A DNA stretch of 64,000 nucleotides from Membranipora membranacea. Its lineage: Eukaryota; Bryozoa; Gymnolaemata; Cheilostomatida; Membraniporidae. The notes below the pieces were generated by a model. It made no database searches. It had not been told where the DNA came from and was given only the letters and a program-made list of their open reading frames with translations. A program made the position numbers and the translations under genes. This document shows, piece by piece, positions 22,848-33,467 of the stretch (the first letter of the stretch is position 1; each line of letters starts with the position of its first letter). The stretch lies in contig OU612072.1 in the NCBI GenBank assembly GCA_914767715.1, positions 10,168,001 to 10,232,000 of the forward strand, written 5' to 3'.

Positions 22848-23674
22848 ATGGAAAAAGAGTACAGCAATTTCTGTGAATCAAGCAAGCAGGAACACAGCTG
22901 GAGCATAAGGAATGCAGAAGTTATCAGATCTATACTGCTGTTCACACTGCTACTTATTATAATACTGGAGACAAGTGCTCTCATCATGCTCATATCTGAA
23001 AGCTGTCAAAATATCCATAATCATGATAGCGACATGAGTAAGCAGGTGAGCTTTATAGTTAGACCTCATTACCTTGGATGCAAAGATAGTTATCTTCTCT
23101 TGGGTACATGTGCTTGGATATATTTAACTCACATAGCACCCTACACCAATGCCTACTCGAAACCCAGCTATACTTTATATCAAAGTGGCAGATGGGGATT
23201 TTTACTGCATGTGTATGCATGGTGCATGTGCATGTGTGCATGGGTGTATAACCAAACAGTAGACCAGACCTGGCTAGGATGAATAGTGTACCAGCACCAA
23301 GTCAGCGATTATTTCCGCCATCTCCATTTAGACACGCGTAGTCCAAACAAAGTGGAGGATAAATACTTTGTTGCACCTTCATCTGTCCTAATTATCCCTT
23401 CATTTCTTATTATTTTCAGGATAACTTGGCATTGCAACACTTACATGGAGAAGTTGGTGCTATCAACCATATGCAGGTCAAGCGTACAGCAACCACTAAT
23501 AGCACTAGTAACATTGTGATTGATAGTGCCAGTAACATTATGACTAATAGTGCTAGTAACATAATAACCAAATGTCCGATAGTCTGTCAACCTCTCTGCA
23601 CTAATGATCGGATGGATAAAGAAATCTTGAGTAGTTCTGGACCAATGAACTCTGGCGAACATAACCGTAAATAA
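22848..23674 (+). CDS. Small type II membrane protein with VKR site and C-x3-C-x3-C motif, member 1 (150 residues)
   Basis: Exon 1 is 22848-23045 (66 codons, donor GTGAGC, phase 0). Exon 2 is 23420-23674 (acceptor TATTTTCAG, stop TAA). Residues 1-25 are hydrophilic with no signal peptide, residues about 29-49 form one membrane helix (LLFTLLLIIILETSALIML), then SCQNI opens the outer part. This is type II topology. Exon 2 holds INHMQVKRTA (residues 81-90), three copies of an 8-residue unit (NSTSNIVI, DSASNIMT, NSASNIIT), then CPIVCQPLC and a 24-residue tail. The basic site is QVKR, so it lacks the Arg four residues before the cut that furin prefers. A SINE body sits in the intron. It is homologous to the genes at 30576 and 32541. 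I do not recognise the family. Confidence 0.8.
23186..23315 (-). mobile_element. SINE body in the intron of type II membrane gene 1
   Basis: The stretch GTAGACCAGACCTGGCTAGG with following GATGAATAG and CCAGCACCAAGTCAG matches the body of the SINE at 15245-15465. The tRNA-like head is not clear here. Confidence 0.5.
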
Positions 23675-24763
23675 TTTTTGACATCATGCTATGATTAAAC
23701 ATACACTTTCCTGTCATATCGCACATATCGCACATTCAAGGTTGAGGGAATCAACTGAGAGTCTAATGATCATGCACCATTTAACCACTCTAGTGCCATC
23801 CAGTGGTGATATTAAGGCAGCATTGCCTGTTGCATTTAAATAATCATCAACACGACCATGATGATATTGACTACGAATTAAAAAGCGCAAAATGCAACAT
23901 AACACATCAGTAAAAACTAGCATCGCCATGATGGTTTCAGAATTATCTCAACCTTACTCCAAATTTCTGTTGCAAACTGAATGGGATAACTCCTAGAATA
24001 TAATACTAGGTATCAATATGTAATGGAGCGTGGAGATCCGTTTTCTGACAAACATAAGGCTCTTCAAACTCGGTAACTGTAAATTGCTGAACGGGCTGAC
24101 CAGGCTGAACAGTTGAACAAAATTTCTCAGACTACTTTTTTTTTATTCTTTGCATTATTGGCTAATTTTGCACAAGCCGTGACAACTCCTTATATTCTAA
24201 TGGATACCTTACTTATATTAAGTTTGCAATTGCCTTTGTTTCTTTCCATTATTTTATCCACAATAAGTTTTTGGGTATTACACTTAGTGAATGGATTGAA
24301 GAACCTGCAACTCCTCCCCCAAACAAAGCTTGTCAAGACTGGCTAGATGAAAGGACGGCATTGTGTTGAGTAATTGGTTTCCTAAACATCATCAGATTTG
24401 GTCAGATATGGTGTATTGATTGCTTCATTTGCTTGCCCTCATTGATATGGGTTTACGCATGATTGACGTACCAGTAAAGACCTTCAAAAACTCAGGCATG
24501 CACTGCTTGACAAAAGTTCACAAGGGTCAACTATAACAGATTCTGAACTTGTGGACTAATCAAAAATCAATAAAGAACTTGGTTATAATAACTGTTTTAA
24601 CTTATCTGATTGTCCTTTCTTGCATTGTACTTAACTTGCTGCTCCATATTGCGTCAAAGATTGTTTTCTCGAGGGCAATTACTTTTCTCGCCCACATGTG
24701 AAGAAGAAACTTGCACATTTCATGATACAGCCGATTCTAGTACTGATCGATTGCAAAAATACT

Positions 24764-24798
24764 TGGCCAGTATGGGGGTCGAGCCCATGACAATTGAT
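24764..24798 (-). mobile_element. tRNA-Ile-derived SINE fragment
   Basis: The reverse complement reads ATGGGCTCGACCCCCATACT followed by GGCCAAGTATTTT, the T-arm and tail of the family at 31893-31966, 5'-truncated. Confidence 0.5.
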
Positions 24799-24910
24799 GC
24801 AGTGATTGGTCACAGTGTCCTCCTGTATATTGCTATACAATACAGGAGGGTTCCTTTATCTGCATGCACAATTTTGTTGTACATACAGAAGACCTCCATT
24901 ATCTTGTTAC

Positions 24911-24984
24911 TGGTACTGGATGGGATTCGAACCAGCACCCAGCTGGTATACTGGTAGACGCGCTTACCGCTGAGCCAAACTGAC
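24911..24984 (-). mobile_element. tRNA-like SINE head
   Basis: The minus strand has an A-box-like GGCTCAGCGGTAAGCGCG and a B-box GGTTCGAATCCC at tRNA spacing. The would-be acceptor ends do not pair, so it is a SINE or tRNA relic, not a tRNA gene. Confidence 0.55.
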
Positions 24985-25550
24985 TTTCTAATGTATATCT
25001 GCAAATAAAAGCAGTTTTAATGAAATTATCGAGGCAAATTATTCCTATTTGGCTGCAGATGGAGCTAATTTGATAGTGAGCCTTGTAAGTGTCTTATTAT
25101 CTCTGGATATGCTGTCTCTGAAATACTTTCAAAATTGCTAAAGATTCATAGATGGGTGTGTCCCAATATGCAGGAAGGTGATTGGTTGAGTAATCTAAAA
25201 TATTAGGGACAGAGAAGACAGCTAATATGATGAAGATGTCAACATACGGTAAAGTCTAAAACTCTTCGGGGTCATTGACACTTCCTTAAAAGCAATAACA
25301 TTCCTTATATCTCATCCTTTGATAACGCTAATGATCACATTCTTTGATATCAAGCGAGAGGTCCATGGTACCTGGTTTGTCCAATCCCACATATCACATA
25401 TCACAAAACTCCAAATCAACTTCAACCAACCACTCTCACAAATCACACGCATCCAAAACTCAGACAACAAAAATTGTCCAGGGGTCTTTGAGCAATTGGG
25501 GTGTTAATCACCTTTTCTCTGGAGAGTACGGTCTCATTCCACTACCCTCT

Positions 25551-25565
25551 CCCCCCCCCCCCCCC
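25551..25565. repeat. Poly-C tract, 15 bases
   Basis: Uninterrupted C on the plus strand after ACTACCCTCT. Confidence 0.85.
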
Positions 25566-25796
25566 AAATAAGACAAGACATTGTATCATTTTATTGAACT
25601 TGTATTCTTAATTTGATGCGCGACCATGTCATTTCACACGATCATTTGATTTGTAATACAATGCATAATCTCATGACTTGCAATTTGTTCAAAGTCACAG
25701 TACATATTAGTTTGAGCCCACCTCCCCGAACCGAACACCATCCCCCCTCCACCAGTATTTTGTATAACAGTTTTAAGTGAAATTGATGCACTGACT

Positions 25797-25896
25797 ATGA
25801 TTAGCTTGTCAAATCAAATTCTGGGCAACACCACACTTGTCTGATAGTCAGTTAGATTATGGTGTTGCCCAGCATTTGATTTGACAAGCTAATCAT
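25797..25896. mobile_element. Foldback (palindromic) element
   Basis: Arms 25797-25833 and 25860-25896 match as inverted repeats over 37 bases with one mismatch, around a 26-base loop. The outer arm reads ATGATTAGCTTGTCAAATC. Flanks ACTGACT (25790-25796) and ACTGATT (25897-25903) could be a decayed target duplication. It is probably a small MITE, though that is less certain than the element at 1755. Confidence 0.6.
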
Positions 25897-26182
25897 ACTG
25901 ATTTCATTAATTGATAAAACCAATGATCAGAGGTCAATACCATATATGTAGGAAAGGGTAACAACGCTTTGCCAGGAGCCTAGTTCAGTTGTGCAAAGGC
26001 TAATAAAGACCATGGTAGTAACCAGATAAGAAGAGGATTGCTTTCCACAGAATATAGGTACCAGCGTTGCTAGGATCAAGTAGACGCAATTATGCAATAT
26101 TTTAATTTCAACCCAGAGCGTAGTGACTTGTTTCATTTGGTGTTTGCTGCACCATCACAACTGATCTCCCTGTGTGCTGACG

Positions 26183-26666
26183 ATCATGTGAAAGTTGATC
26201 GTTGTGTTAGTTTTGCTTGGAGCATTCGCTGATGGTAAGTGAAGAATCCATATGCTGAACCCGGTGACATAATTACTTCAACATTGGATGAAATCAAATC
26301 TAAAAAATAAGCTAAGTGACGTGCTGTTAACTCATTGTGTTTTTGTGAGAAAATTGGTTGAATTTGGAATATTTGCTGTAGAAATTTCCTATGGTTACGT
26401 ATGTCAAAATTGTAAAATTCTGCTAATTTCACAAAATTGTACAATTTCGAGAAATATAACTAATAATGGTGATTATTTCTCAAAAAGCTTCGCGATGAGT
26501 CCAATTTGGGAAACATGACAAAGCACTCTGGTTTAAAACAACAGACACACCGGAGGGCTTCAAGAGATATACCAAGTATACTCTTGACTTACCTGGTGGC
26601 TTCAAGGATGTCAATCCTGGCAATAAAGTGTCCAATGGTGACTTTACCATCCAAACACACAGACCA
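26183..26666 (+). pseudogene. Orphan secretory-protein exon pair with damaged start
   Basis: A candidate signal-peptide exon ends at 26233 with donor GTAAGT and encodes KLIVVLVLLGAFAD in phase 1. Its only nearby ATG (26187) is followed at once by TGA, so the start looks broken. A second exon, 26500-26666, follows an AG at 26498-26499, joins in the matching phase and ends at a strong GTAAGT donor. It reads FKTTDTPEGFKRYTKYTLDL and then GGFKDVNPGNKVSNGDFTIQ. The acceptor has a poor pyrimidine tract. No downstream exon that keeps the frame was found. I do not recognise the family. It is either a pseudogene fragment or a gene whose start I misread. Confidence 0.45.
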
Positions 26667-27319
26667 GTAAGTATGATGTAATATCCTGTCATTACCGCAG
26701 TAATGCCGCAGTAAAGCCAAAACCACGACCGAACCATACTTGCCAACAATGACCATCCTTTTCACAAAAACATTGTGAAGAATACTAACCGTCAAACCTG
26801 AGTGTCGTCAGAAGTGAGAATGCCTTGTTGTAGGACTGATAAGTTGAAGAATATTTAAAACAGTTGCTGACTTCTATCAACAGCAGTAGGCATAGTTATT
26901 GGGTAAATTTATTCTTTTCTGTCATGGATGCAAGAAATTAATTGATTTCAAGCAGAACTTGTATGCCCATCTGCAACTGTGTTACTTACCATGTCAAAAG
27001 AACAATCTGTGTACACACATCAATCTACAATATAGTAAGAGCGATGAGTGGTTGGTGGGTAACTTTAAGAGGGGATGTCACTGTGATTTGTCCTGACTGG
27101 CCTGAGCGTTTAGTGAGAGGTTTCAATTTGGAAATATTGGCTTCACTATTTGAAGCAGTACGCAATTAAAAGACGAGTAGAGAGGGTGAAATTGCAAACT
27201 CAGTAACAATTTTATATTTTTATGGATGGTGTTTTTGCCGAAATAGCAAAATTACATGTAACAGCGTTCTTTTGTGTAATGGTTAGTCATCTGTTTCATT
27301 TATAGAAGGGACTTTCATC

Positions 27320-27560
27320 AGCTTCCTTAAAGTTTCAGTCATGATTATTTCCTGAGATGTTTCCTTTTTCCTGAAAAAAAACAGGACAACAAATTATATT
27401 CATTGCATAAGCCAATGCTCTCAAAATCCTTTCCTGTAATGCAATGTAGATAACATGATTGTGAGTCATTGTATATGACACCAATTTCCTCGAAGATTCT
27501 GTCATATTAATTTTCCTCTCCTTCCAGTGGGCACTCAGCATATCTCAGCAGTATTATTCA
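27320..27560. repeat. Block duplicated at 60858-61080
   Basis: Both places share CTTCCTTAAAGTTTCAGTCATGATTATTTCC (with substitutions), AAGCCAATGCT.TCAAAAT, a TTGTGAGTCA segment and ATATCTCAGCAGT-like ends. No frame is conserved. It is the 5' end of the segmental duplication that includes the type II membrane and Ly6 genes. Confidence 0.7.
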
Positions 27561-28610
27561 GGTTCTCTGCATTTTGTTATATAAGTCAAAACTTTGTGAT
27601 TAGGGGTTGGCTGTAGAAGACAACATTATCCACTGCTAGGAACCGTTATACTGTCAAGACAAGGTGAACTCCTGTAATACGTCATCCTGTCAGATGACAT
27701 TTTCTTATGTAATCATCATAAAGAACATCATGTTTTATAATTACCTTAGAGTATAGGAGCAGCCATATTTTCTTCCGAATGTGCAACGATCACGAACACA
27801 ACCAACACTTTTCTGTACCAAGCCCTTGGCCGAAACCATAAAAAGTGATAACCAATCATAATCTGGATTAGAAATCCCATAAAAATATGACACTTGTCAA
27901 AACTAATTACCTTTGCACCTATTATTGGTGATTGGTTTCAGAAAGTGGAGAAAAACAATGAGCTTGCAAAAATCAAAAGCTAAGACTAAGTATAAGGCCT
28001 AGGTCACCAGACATCACAACACAAATTACACTGGTTTCTGATTATCTTTTTTGGTCATAAGTTCCATTGTCATCCACATGTTGTCAATTTGAATAGCTAT
28101 GGTGATCTGTTTCGGCATGATTATAGGCTTGATCTGCTTGTTGTGAGAGCTTTCCTGCTTGTTCACTGACTTCGAATTGATGATATGAGAACCAAGGACT
28201 TTAAAGTTATAGATATGAAATCGAATCAGGGCGATAGTGTAGAAGAGTATGCATTGAGATTTAACCCAGCATGCTGTGCAGACAGGAAATCACCATTAAC
28301 CCCACATAATCTGTAAAACAAAACAAAGCAAAGTTAGTTTAAATTCAATTATTACTATGAGCTTAAACTAAGACCCAACAGAAACATACTTAAACATTTC
28401 AGTGTAGGATTAAAGCTCAAACATCATAGGTTATCATTATTGAAATTTATCTAGACACAGGCTATATGGTGATGGAAAATAGTAACATTGTAATAAATAG
28501 AGGGAATAATACACTGAGGGCGTATTGAAATGTAACAGAACATAATCACAGGGCCATGAGAAATCTGGGCACGTGAAACAACCCGTGGAGTATCACACAA
28601 CAAACAACAG

Positions 28611-28882
28611 AAGTCACAAAACATCTTCAAAATAATTGCAGAGTCACAAGATCTTTGGGCACGTGAATCAACCCTGGAGAGATTGCGGAATTAGAATACC
28701 AATATATTGCACCATAGAAAACAAATGCGGTTGACACCATAAGCTATTTGAAAATAACGAGCAATAGAAGTCACAAAAGATCTTCAAAACAACCCTGGAA
28801 AGATTGCAAAACCGGAAAACCAACAGATTACACCATGGATAAACAGGTGCACTTGACACCATAAATTATCTAAAAATGACCA
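28611..28882. repeat. Imperfect two-copy tandem repeat
   Basis: AGAAGTCACAAAA.ATCTTC opens both units (about 28611 and 28768). AACCCTGGA.AGATTGC and GACACCATAA.CTAT recur in order. The second copy is shorter. Confidence 0.65.
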
Positions 28883-29040
28883 AAATAAATTCGAGGGAAG
28901 GTCAAGCAAAGGACAGACTAACCATGTTTTGACAGCTAGATAATTAAAACTGACAAAACACGCAAATCAAAAGAGAGTAATGACGAAATTGAGACTAAAA
29001 CCAATAACAAGGTTAACACCTTTACGCCTGTAACCAGCAC

Positions 29041-29444
29041 TATAAAAGCCTGATTGACACTTGTAAAATTCAGTCAGCGCCAGGAGGCGGGTTCACGACA
29101 TACAGCATTACACATTTAATCAGATAACTATCTGATTCACTTAGCCTAAGGAGGCCTATTCTTCAACAAGAAGATAACAAATTCAGTCAGCGCTAAGAGG
29201 CGGGTTAACGACATACAGGATCACACATTTAAACAGATAACTATCGGATTTACTCAGCCCAAAGAGGCACATTCACAGCGAGGAATCAAGTCTAAGATTG
29301 TTTAGACATACAGAGAGATACAGATACCGCTATTCACAGCGAGGAACCAAGTCTAATATAGTTTAGAGACACATAGATACAGATGCCGCTATTCACAGCG
29401 AGGAACCAAGTCTAAGATAGTTTAGATACACAGAGATATCACAC
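29041..29444. repeat. TATA-like box followed by two tandem repeat sets
   Basis: TATAAAAGCC sits at 29041. About 30 bases later CAGTCAGCGCCAGGAGGCGG begins a 113-bp unit (29071-29183), repeated from 29184. Then ATTCACAGCGAGGAA.CAAG starts three units of about 60 bp (29271, 29332, 29391). The set-up could be the transcribed start of a retroelement or an unannotated promoter and 5' UTR. No coding follows. Confidence 0.6.
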
Positions 29445-30575
29445 TGAATATCACACAGAATTCAAGGTCATCTGCACCAAGGGTAAGATGTTATTATAAA
29501 GATGTTTAATGTTTATGTATTTTTATGACTAAATGATAAATGCCAAGATATTGTCAAATTATTGATCGATTTATTGCCTGACGAATAGAACCATATTTAT
29601 AGTTTGTTATTATTGTTTAAAATAAATCTTTGTGCAATTCCACCGAGAATTGCACCAAACACAAAACTAAACCAGTGCTCAGTAGTTGAGGCTAGCGCAC
29701 ATTGTACCATAGTAGCTCTACTTACCGCTGAGGTATTGTTGATCAACAGTTCAGTTGTGTTTTTGAAGTCTCTCTTTAATAACCGAATTATCAGCAATTA
29801 TAAGTCCAGATCTGCTACCATCGCATTCGCACTATTTGAACCATACATATCACGGATTCTAAAACAGAAAATTGGAGGATATTTTATAATTTGGGATTTG
29901 AGCCATGGAGTGAAAAACTCCAAATTACAGTCAGATTAATTAAACACAAAATTCATTAACAATAAATATCATATTACATAACACGAATTAAACGATAAAT
30001 TCCATGCTGATAATCCTTAAATTCATGGAGCTGGCTGATATGTAGCTGAATAACTCTTGTCAAATTGTTGATTGTAGTCTACGAGGAAAAAAAAATACAT
30101 TATGGATAATTTTGCTGTATTCAAAATTATTTCAGAATATGATTGCAACGTCACACTGATAGCTTTTGAAATTGTGGAGGATAATCGATCTTGTGAAATT
30201 TATCGCTTATCAAATAGCACCTGAAAGCACCTGAAACAACAAGGAAACATGAATAAATGAGTCAGTTTATTGCCGCATAAATCATGTGATGGTAAGAAAA
30301 CCTGGTATCAAAGATATTTGCTTATAGAGTAAAACTTTTTCTGAACAGTCAATATCTTTCTGACTCTATAATTGGTACTTGACTCCTGAAATAGTCTAGG
30401 AACACTAATGCATTGTGGACTTCCTTGTGCTCCAATATAAAACATGACTGTACCTTTTAGTGTGATCATTACAGGACAATAACTAATTTAGCAGGTCAAT
30501 CGTTGGGATACTCAATATAGGTTTGATAGCTTTCATAGCAATCTAGTAAGGTTCAAATACCAAACACTGTCAAAC

Positions 30576-31124
30576 ATGGACAAAGAAAAGATGTGTGGGT
30601 ATGATTCTAACAAACAGACACATCAATTGAGTTCAGAATATATCAGAGCGTTTGTGAAGTTTCTACCGCTACTCATTATAATACTGGTGGCAGGTGCTCT
30701 TATATGGGTGCATATATCTCATAGCTGCCAATATCTTTACACCCATAGTGTTGACATTAAACAACAGGTGAGTTATACTGATTAGCTTAAAATTGAATTA
30801 TTATTTTTGAATTTTACTTTAAAATCTCATGGGTTATGTTCCTCAGATGAGTTGAATCATTGCGATAAATGAAACACTCTGCTAGGATTTCAATGTGATG
30901 AAAAATAAAGCTATATTGGCAATATCTGAATCATAGCGCTGTATATTTTGAAGAGTTATTTGGTAACGGACAAAGAGCAAGGTAGTAAGAAGACACATAA
31001 CCGGGTGAAGCGTCAACATCCACCAGGTGTGAGAGGTATCAGAGGTGATGGAGAGGCTCCAGAAGACATTCCTAACATCAACTGCCCAATTTCTTGTAAA
31101 CCTATCTGTCCAAATCTTAAATGA
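30576..31124 (+). CDS. Small type II membrane protein with furin-type RVKR site and C-x3-C-x3-C tail, member 2 (120 residues)
   Basis: Exon 1 is 30576-30767 (64 codons, donor GTGAGT, phase 0). Exon 2 is best read as 30954-31124 (acceptor TTTTGAAG, stop TGA). The acceptor is weak but the join aligns: SYLVTDKEQG here matches HYLGSEDLG in member 3. A hydrophilic N-terminus precedes a membrane helix at about residues 29-49 (KFLPLLIIILVAGALIW), then SCQYL. Residues 81-84 are RVKR, an Arg-x-Lys-Arg furin-type site. The predicted released part starts QHPPGVRGIRGDGEAPED, with a short collagen-like Gly-x-y flavour, and ends NCPISCKPICPNLK. No known family was recognised. The start context CTGTCAAACATGGA is shared with member 1 and with a remnant at 61275. 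Confidence 0.78.
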
Positions 31125-31892
31125 AAACACCTTGAGTGCTTCTTTACCAACAACTGTAAGGATGAAATTTATTTCAGGCAAACATTATCACAGACTTATA
31201 TGCTGCCAACCTAGTTTTTCCAAAATGCCTACACACATTTTCAAAATGCTTATAAAGCTTACCAAACTCCAGGGTGCCTCACATGCCCAGATATTATGCT
31301 TTACGCTTTATGCTTACAGTATGTTTTTACCAATGAATGATCTCCATGTGAGATGTTGTATATTTTAGTAACCTCTCAAGCAATACTTTTGAACAAACCC
31401 AATTGCAGTTTGGTTTGATTATTGATCCAGTTCAATTGTTTTGTTGGCTTCGGATATCCTTAATATATTACGATGATTTGTGGCCTTATTTTTACAGTTG
31501 TTTTCATTGCTTGGTCTTTGTTTGTGTTATGTCATATAGGATGATTCAATATTGGTGGGAGACATTTGGTGATTTTAAAGATCTTTGTTTCTATTACAAT
31601 TATAGCTGAATCGCAATTATGTTGAAAATGAAAATAGATAAGGTCATGAAGAGAATTGTGAATAAATCGACAGTTGCATAAGATGTTGCCAATAGGTGAC
31701 AATAATGACAATCCAAACTCTGGGTTGTAGGTAATCTTTGGTGTTATCTGGATAATATTTCATACATTTGAACGGCTTTACAGTGTCAGAGTCCTTCAAT
31801 TTGTCACAATCATGTAGCATGAATAATTTTATCATTCTGCGTATGGTTTGGGATGCTGACAGCATACACAACTGAGTGCTAGCCAAAATTTA

Positions 31893-31966
31893 TAGCCAGT
31901 ATGGGGCTCGAACCCATGACATTTGCGTTATTAGCACGACGCTCTAACAAACTGAGCTAACCGGCC
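31893..31966 (-). mobile_element. tRNA-Ile(AAT)-like SINE head or tRNA pseudogene
   Basis: The 74-base reverse complement follows tRNA-Ile closely: GGCCGGTTAGCTCAG at the 5' end, GTGCTAATAACGC with anticodon AAT, and ATGGGTTCGAGCCCCAT as a perfectly paired T arm. The acceptor stem pairs throughout, with two G-U pairs. However, the anticodon stem has a C-A mismatch and the D-loop has TTTG where tRNAs keep GG. The D-loop change is shared with the copy at 19561, so this is most likely a SINE family derived from tRNA-Ile. A T-run 8 bases past the 3' end could act as a Pol III stop. Confidence 0.6.
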
Positions 31967-32030
31967 AGTTATATATATACACATATATCTATATCTATAT
32001 AAATATATATATATAAATTTATCTGTATTA
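31967..32030. repeat. TA-rich microsatellite
   Basis: Runs of TATATA with CATATATCTATATC interruptions directly follow the tRNA-like segment. Confidence 0.8.
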
Positions 32031-32540
32031 ATATTCCACTAAAACAGATCTTGATAGATCTAAATGGAATGTAAGCATCTCGTGAAAAAAGGAATAAGTT
32101 GTGGCGCTTTCATTCAAATTTGGCATCATGAGAAGTAAATATGCATATTTACAAGCTGTTTATGGACATTTTGAGTTAATTCTGAACATCCTCAAATTCA
32201 TATCTATTCTTATGAAATTGCTAATCACAGATCAAGGAAACATCAGGAATGGGTCACATGATCTGGCACATCAATCAACTTATGGCATGACAGTTAACAA
32301 TTTTTCTTACTTTTAATTGTGACTTTGCTCTTTGGCTCCTTCTCATATAAAAGACAAAATCCACATTGCACTTGAACATTTCTGGATGGTCACTGATCTG
32401 TAAGGGCAAACTTTTTGTTGCTTGCCTTTAGTTTGAGAGATAATTCATAGTTAAATACAAATCTGACAGCTTACCATAAGTTATAGAGGATTCTCAATGC
32501 ATCGAAGCTGATTTCGTTGGCTGCACTGCAAATAGCTCAG

Positions 32541-33467
32541 ATGGAAGAAGTGTGCATCCATGACTTCAAGTCAAGCAAGCAAGCAAACACTACGGGCCAC
32601 AACAGGTTGAAAGATGGCAGATATATTGCTATGTTTGTGCTACTTGTCATAATACAGGAAACAGGTGCTCTCCTATGGCTGCTCACATCTTCCAGCTGCC
32701 AAAATATACCAACTCTTAGTGTCAGCAAGAGTGATCAGGTGAGATTATCTGTCATACATAACTGAATAGAGTTGTCCTGTGGTATCACCGCTAGGTTGAT
32801 GAACGTATTATTCATACTTCCTAACATGAACGAAGAGTGTACAAAGAACAAAAATAAGATATTGTTGAAATCTAGATTGTTATGCAATGGACACCTAAGA
32901 CCAATAATCCACAAACCTTTCTAGTTATTTAAGAAATGTAAATGACGTAAATGTAAAATGTAAATCACTTTTTTATTTAGCTGCTCTCCAGCAATCTTTA
33001 AATGAATATACGATAGATACATATACATATTCAATTTAGCGCACTCCTGTACAAGGTAGGAGTGGGCAAGCTAGGCTATTGTCCAGAGAGCTCACCTCCT
33101 TCAGCAGCATGGGTAGTGACCGGCATTCGAACCTGCAACTCTCAGATTGAGATGCTCGAATCCTTACCACTACGCCACCCTGCCATGAATGTGGATGAGA
33201 GTTCCTTATTAATATTAAGGTAAGAAATAAACCAGTTATATTGACTTCTCCAGTCAGGTTGGAGCAACTTTGATGAGGTTCATATTATAAGGTTTTATTT
33301 TCTTACTTTATTTGCAGCATTATCTCGGGTCTGAGGATCTTGGCATAGAAGATACTCCTATAAACAATGTGAGGGTGAAGAGAAAGAGTGTTGAATGTGG
33401 AACTGATAATGGTCGGGTTGGAGATGGAAACTGCCATGTATCATGTATTACTACCTGCTCAACTTAA
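32541..33467 (+). CDS. Small type II membrane protein with furin-type RVKR site and C-x3-C-x3-C tail, member 3 (115 residues)
   Basis: Exon 1 is 32541-32738 (66 codons, donor GTGAGA, phase 0) and exon 2 is 33318-33467 (acceptor TTATTTGCAG, stop TAA). The ATG at 32541 is chosen because MEEVCIHDFKSSKQ aligns with the starts of members 1 and 2; upstream codons lack an ATG. The membrane helix is at about residues 29-52 (MFVLLVIIQETGALLWLLTS), then SSCQNI. Residues 85-88 are RVKR. The predicted 27-residue released peptide begins KSVECGTDNG and contains NCHVSCITTCST, four cysteines in all. AATAAA lies at 33586-33591, about 120 bases past the stop. Function is unknown; a processed surface or secreted peptide is the simplest reading. 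Confidence 0.82.
33065..33184 (-). mobile_element. tRNA-like SINE
   Basis: The minus strand reads GGCAGGGTGGCGTAGTGGTA at 33184 and on, an A-box-like start, with the B-box GGTTCGAATGCC about 45 bases later. The sequence past the head continues towards 33065. It lies in the intron of type II membrane gene 3. Confidence 0.65.

Larger units (their letters stand above)
23675..26182. other. Gene-poor stretch with SINE pieces and a palindrome
   Basis: Contains the SINE pieces at 24764-24984, a poly-C tract at 25551-25565 and the inverted repeat at 25797-25896. A hydrophobic frame at 24113-24346 resembles a signal peptide but opens at TTG and has no splice partner. Confidence 0.45.
26667..30575. 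other. Gene-free stretch with tandem repeats, upstream of type II membrane gene 2
   Basis: No coding exon was supported. It includes a block shared with 60.86-61.08 kb, followed by about 2.8 kb (27.57-30.38 kb) that the other copy lacks. That extra segment carries the tandem repeats at 28611-29444. Confidence 0.45.

Noticed and set aside
24113-24346. Signal-peptide-like frame (77 codons)
   Set aside because: Opens at TTG, followed by low-complexity hydrophobic sequence without cysteines or a second exon.
28611-29444. CRISPR-like array
   Set aside because: Units are long, contiguous and diverged with no unique spacers, and the DNA is eukaryotic.
31893-31966. Functional tRNA-Ile(AAT) gene
   Set aside because: D-loop GG is replaced, the anticodon stem has a mismatch, and the same D-loop change occurs in a second decayed copy, so a SINE family is more likely.
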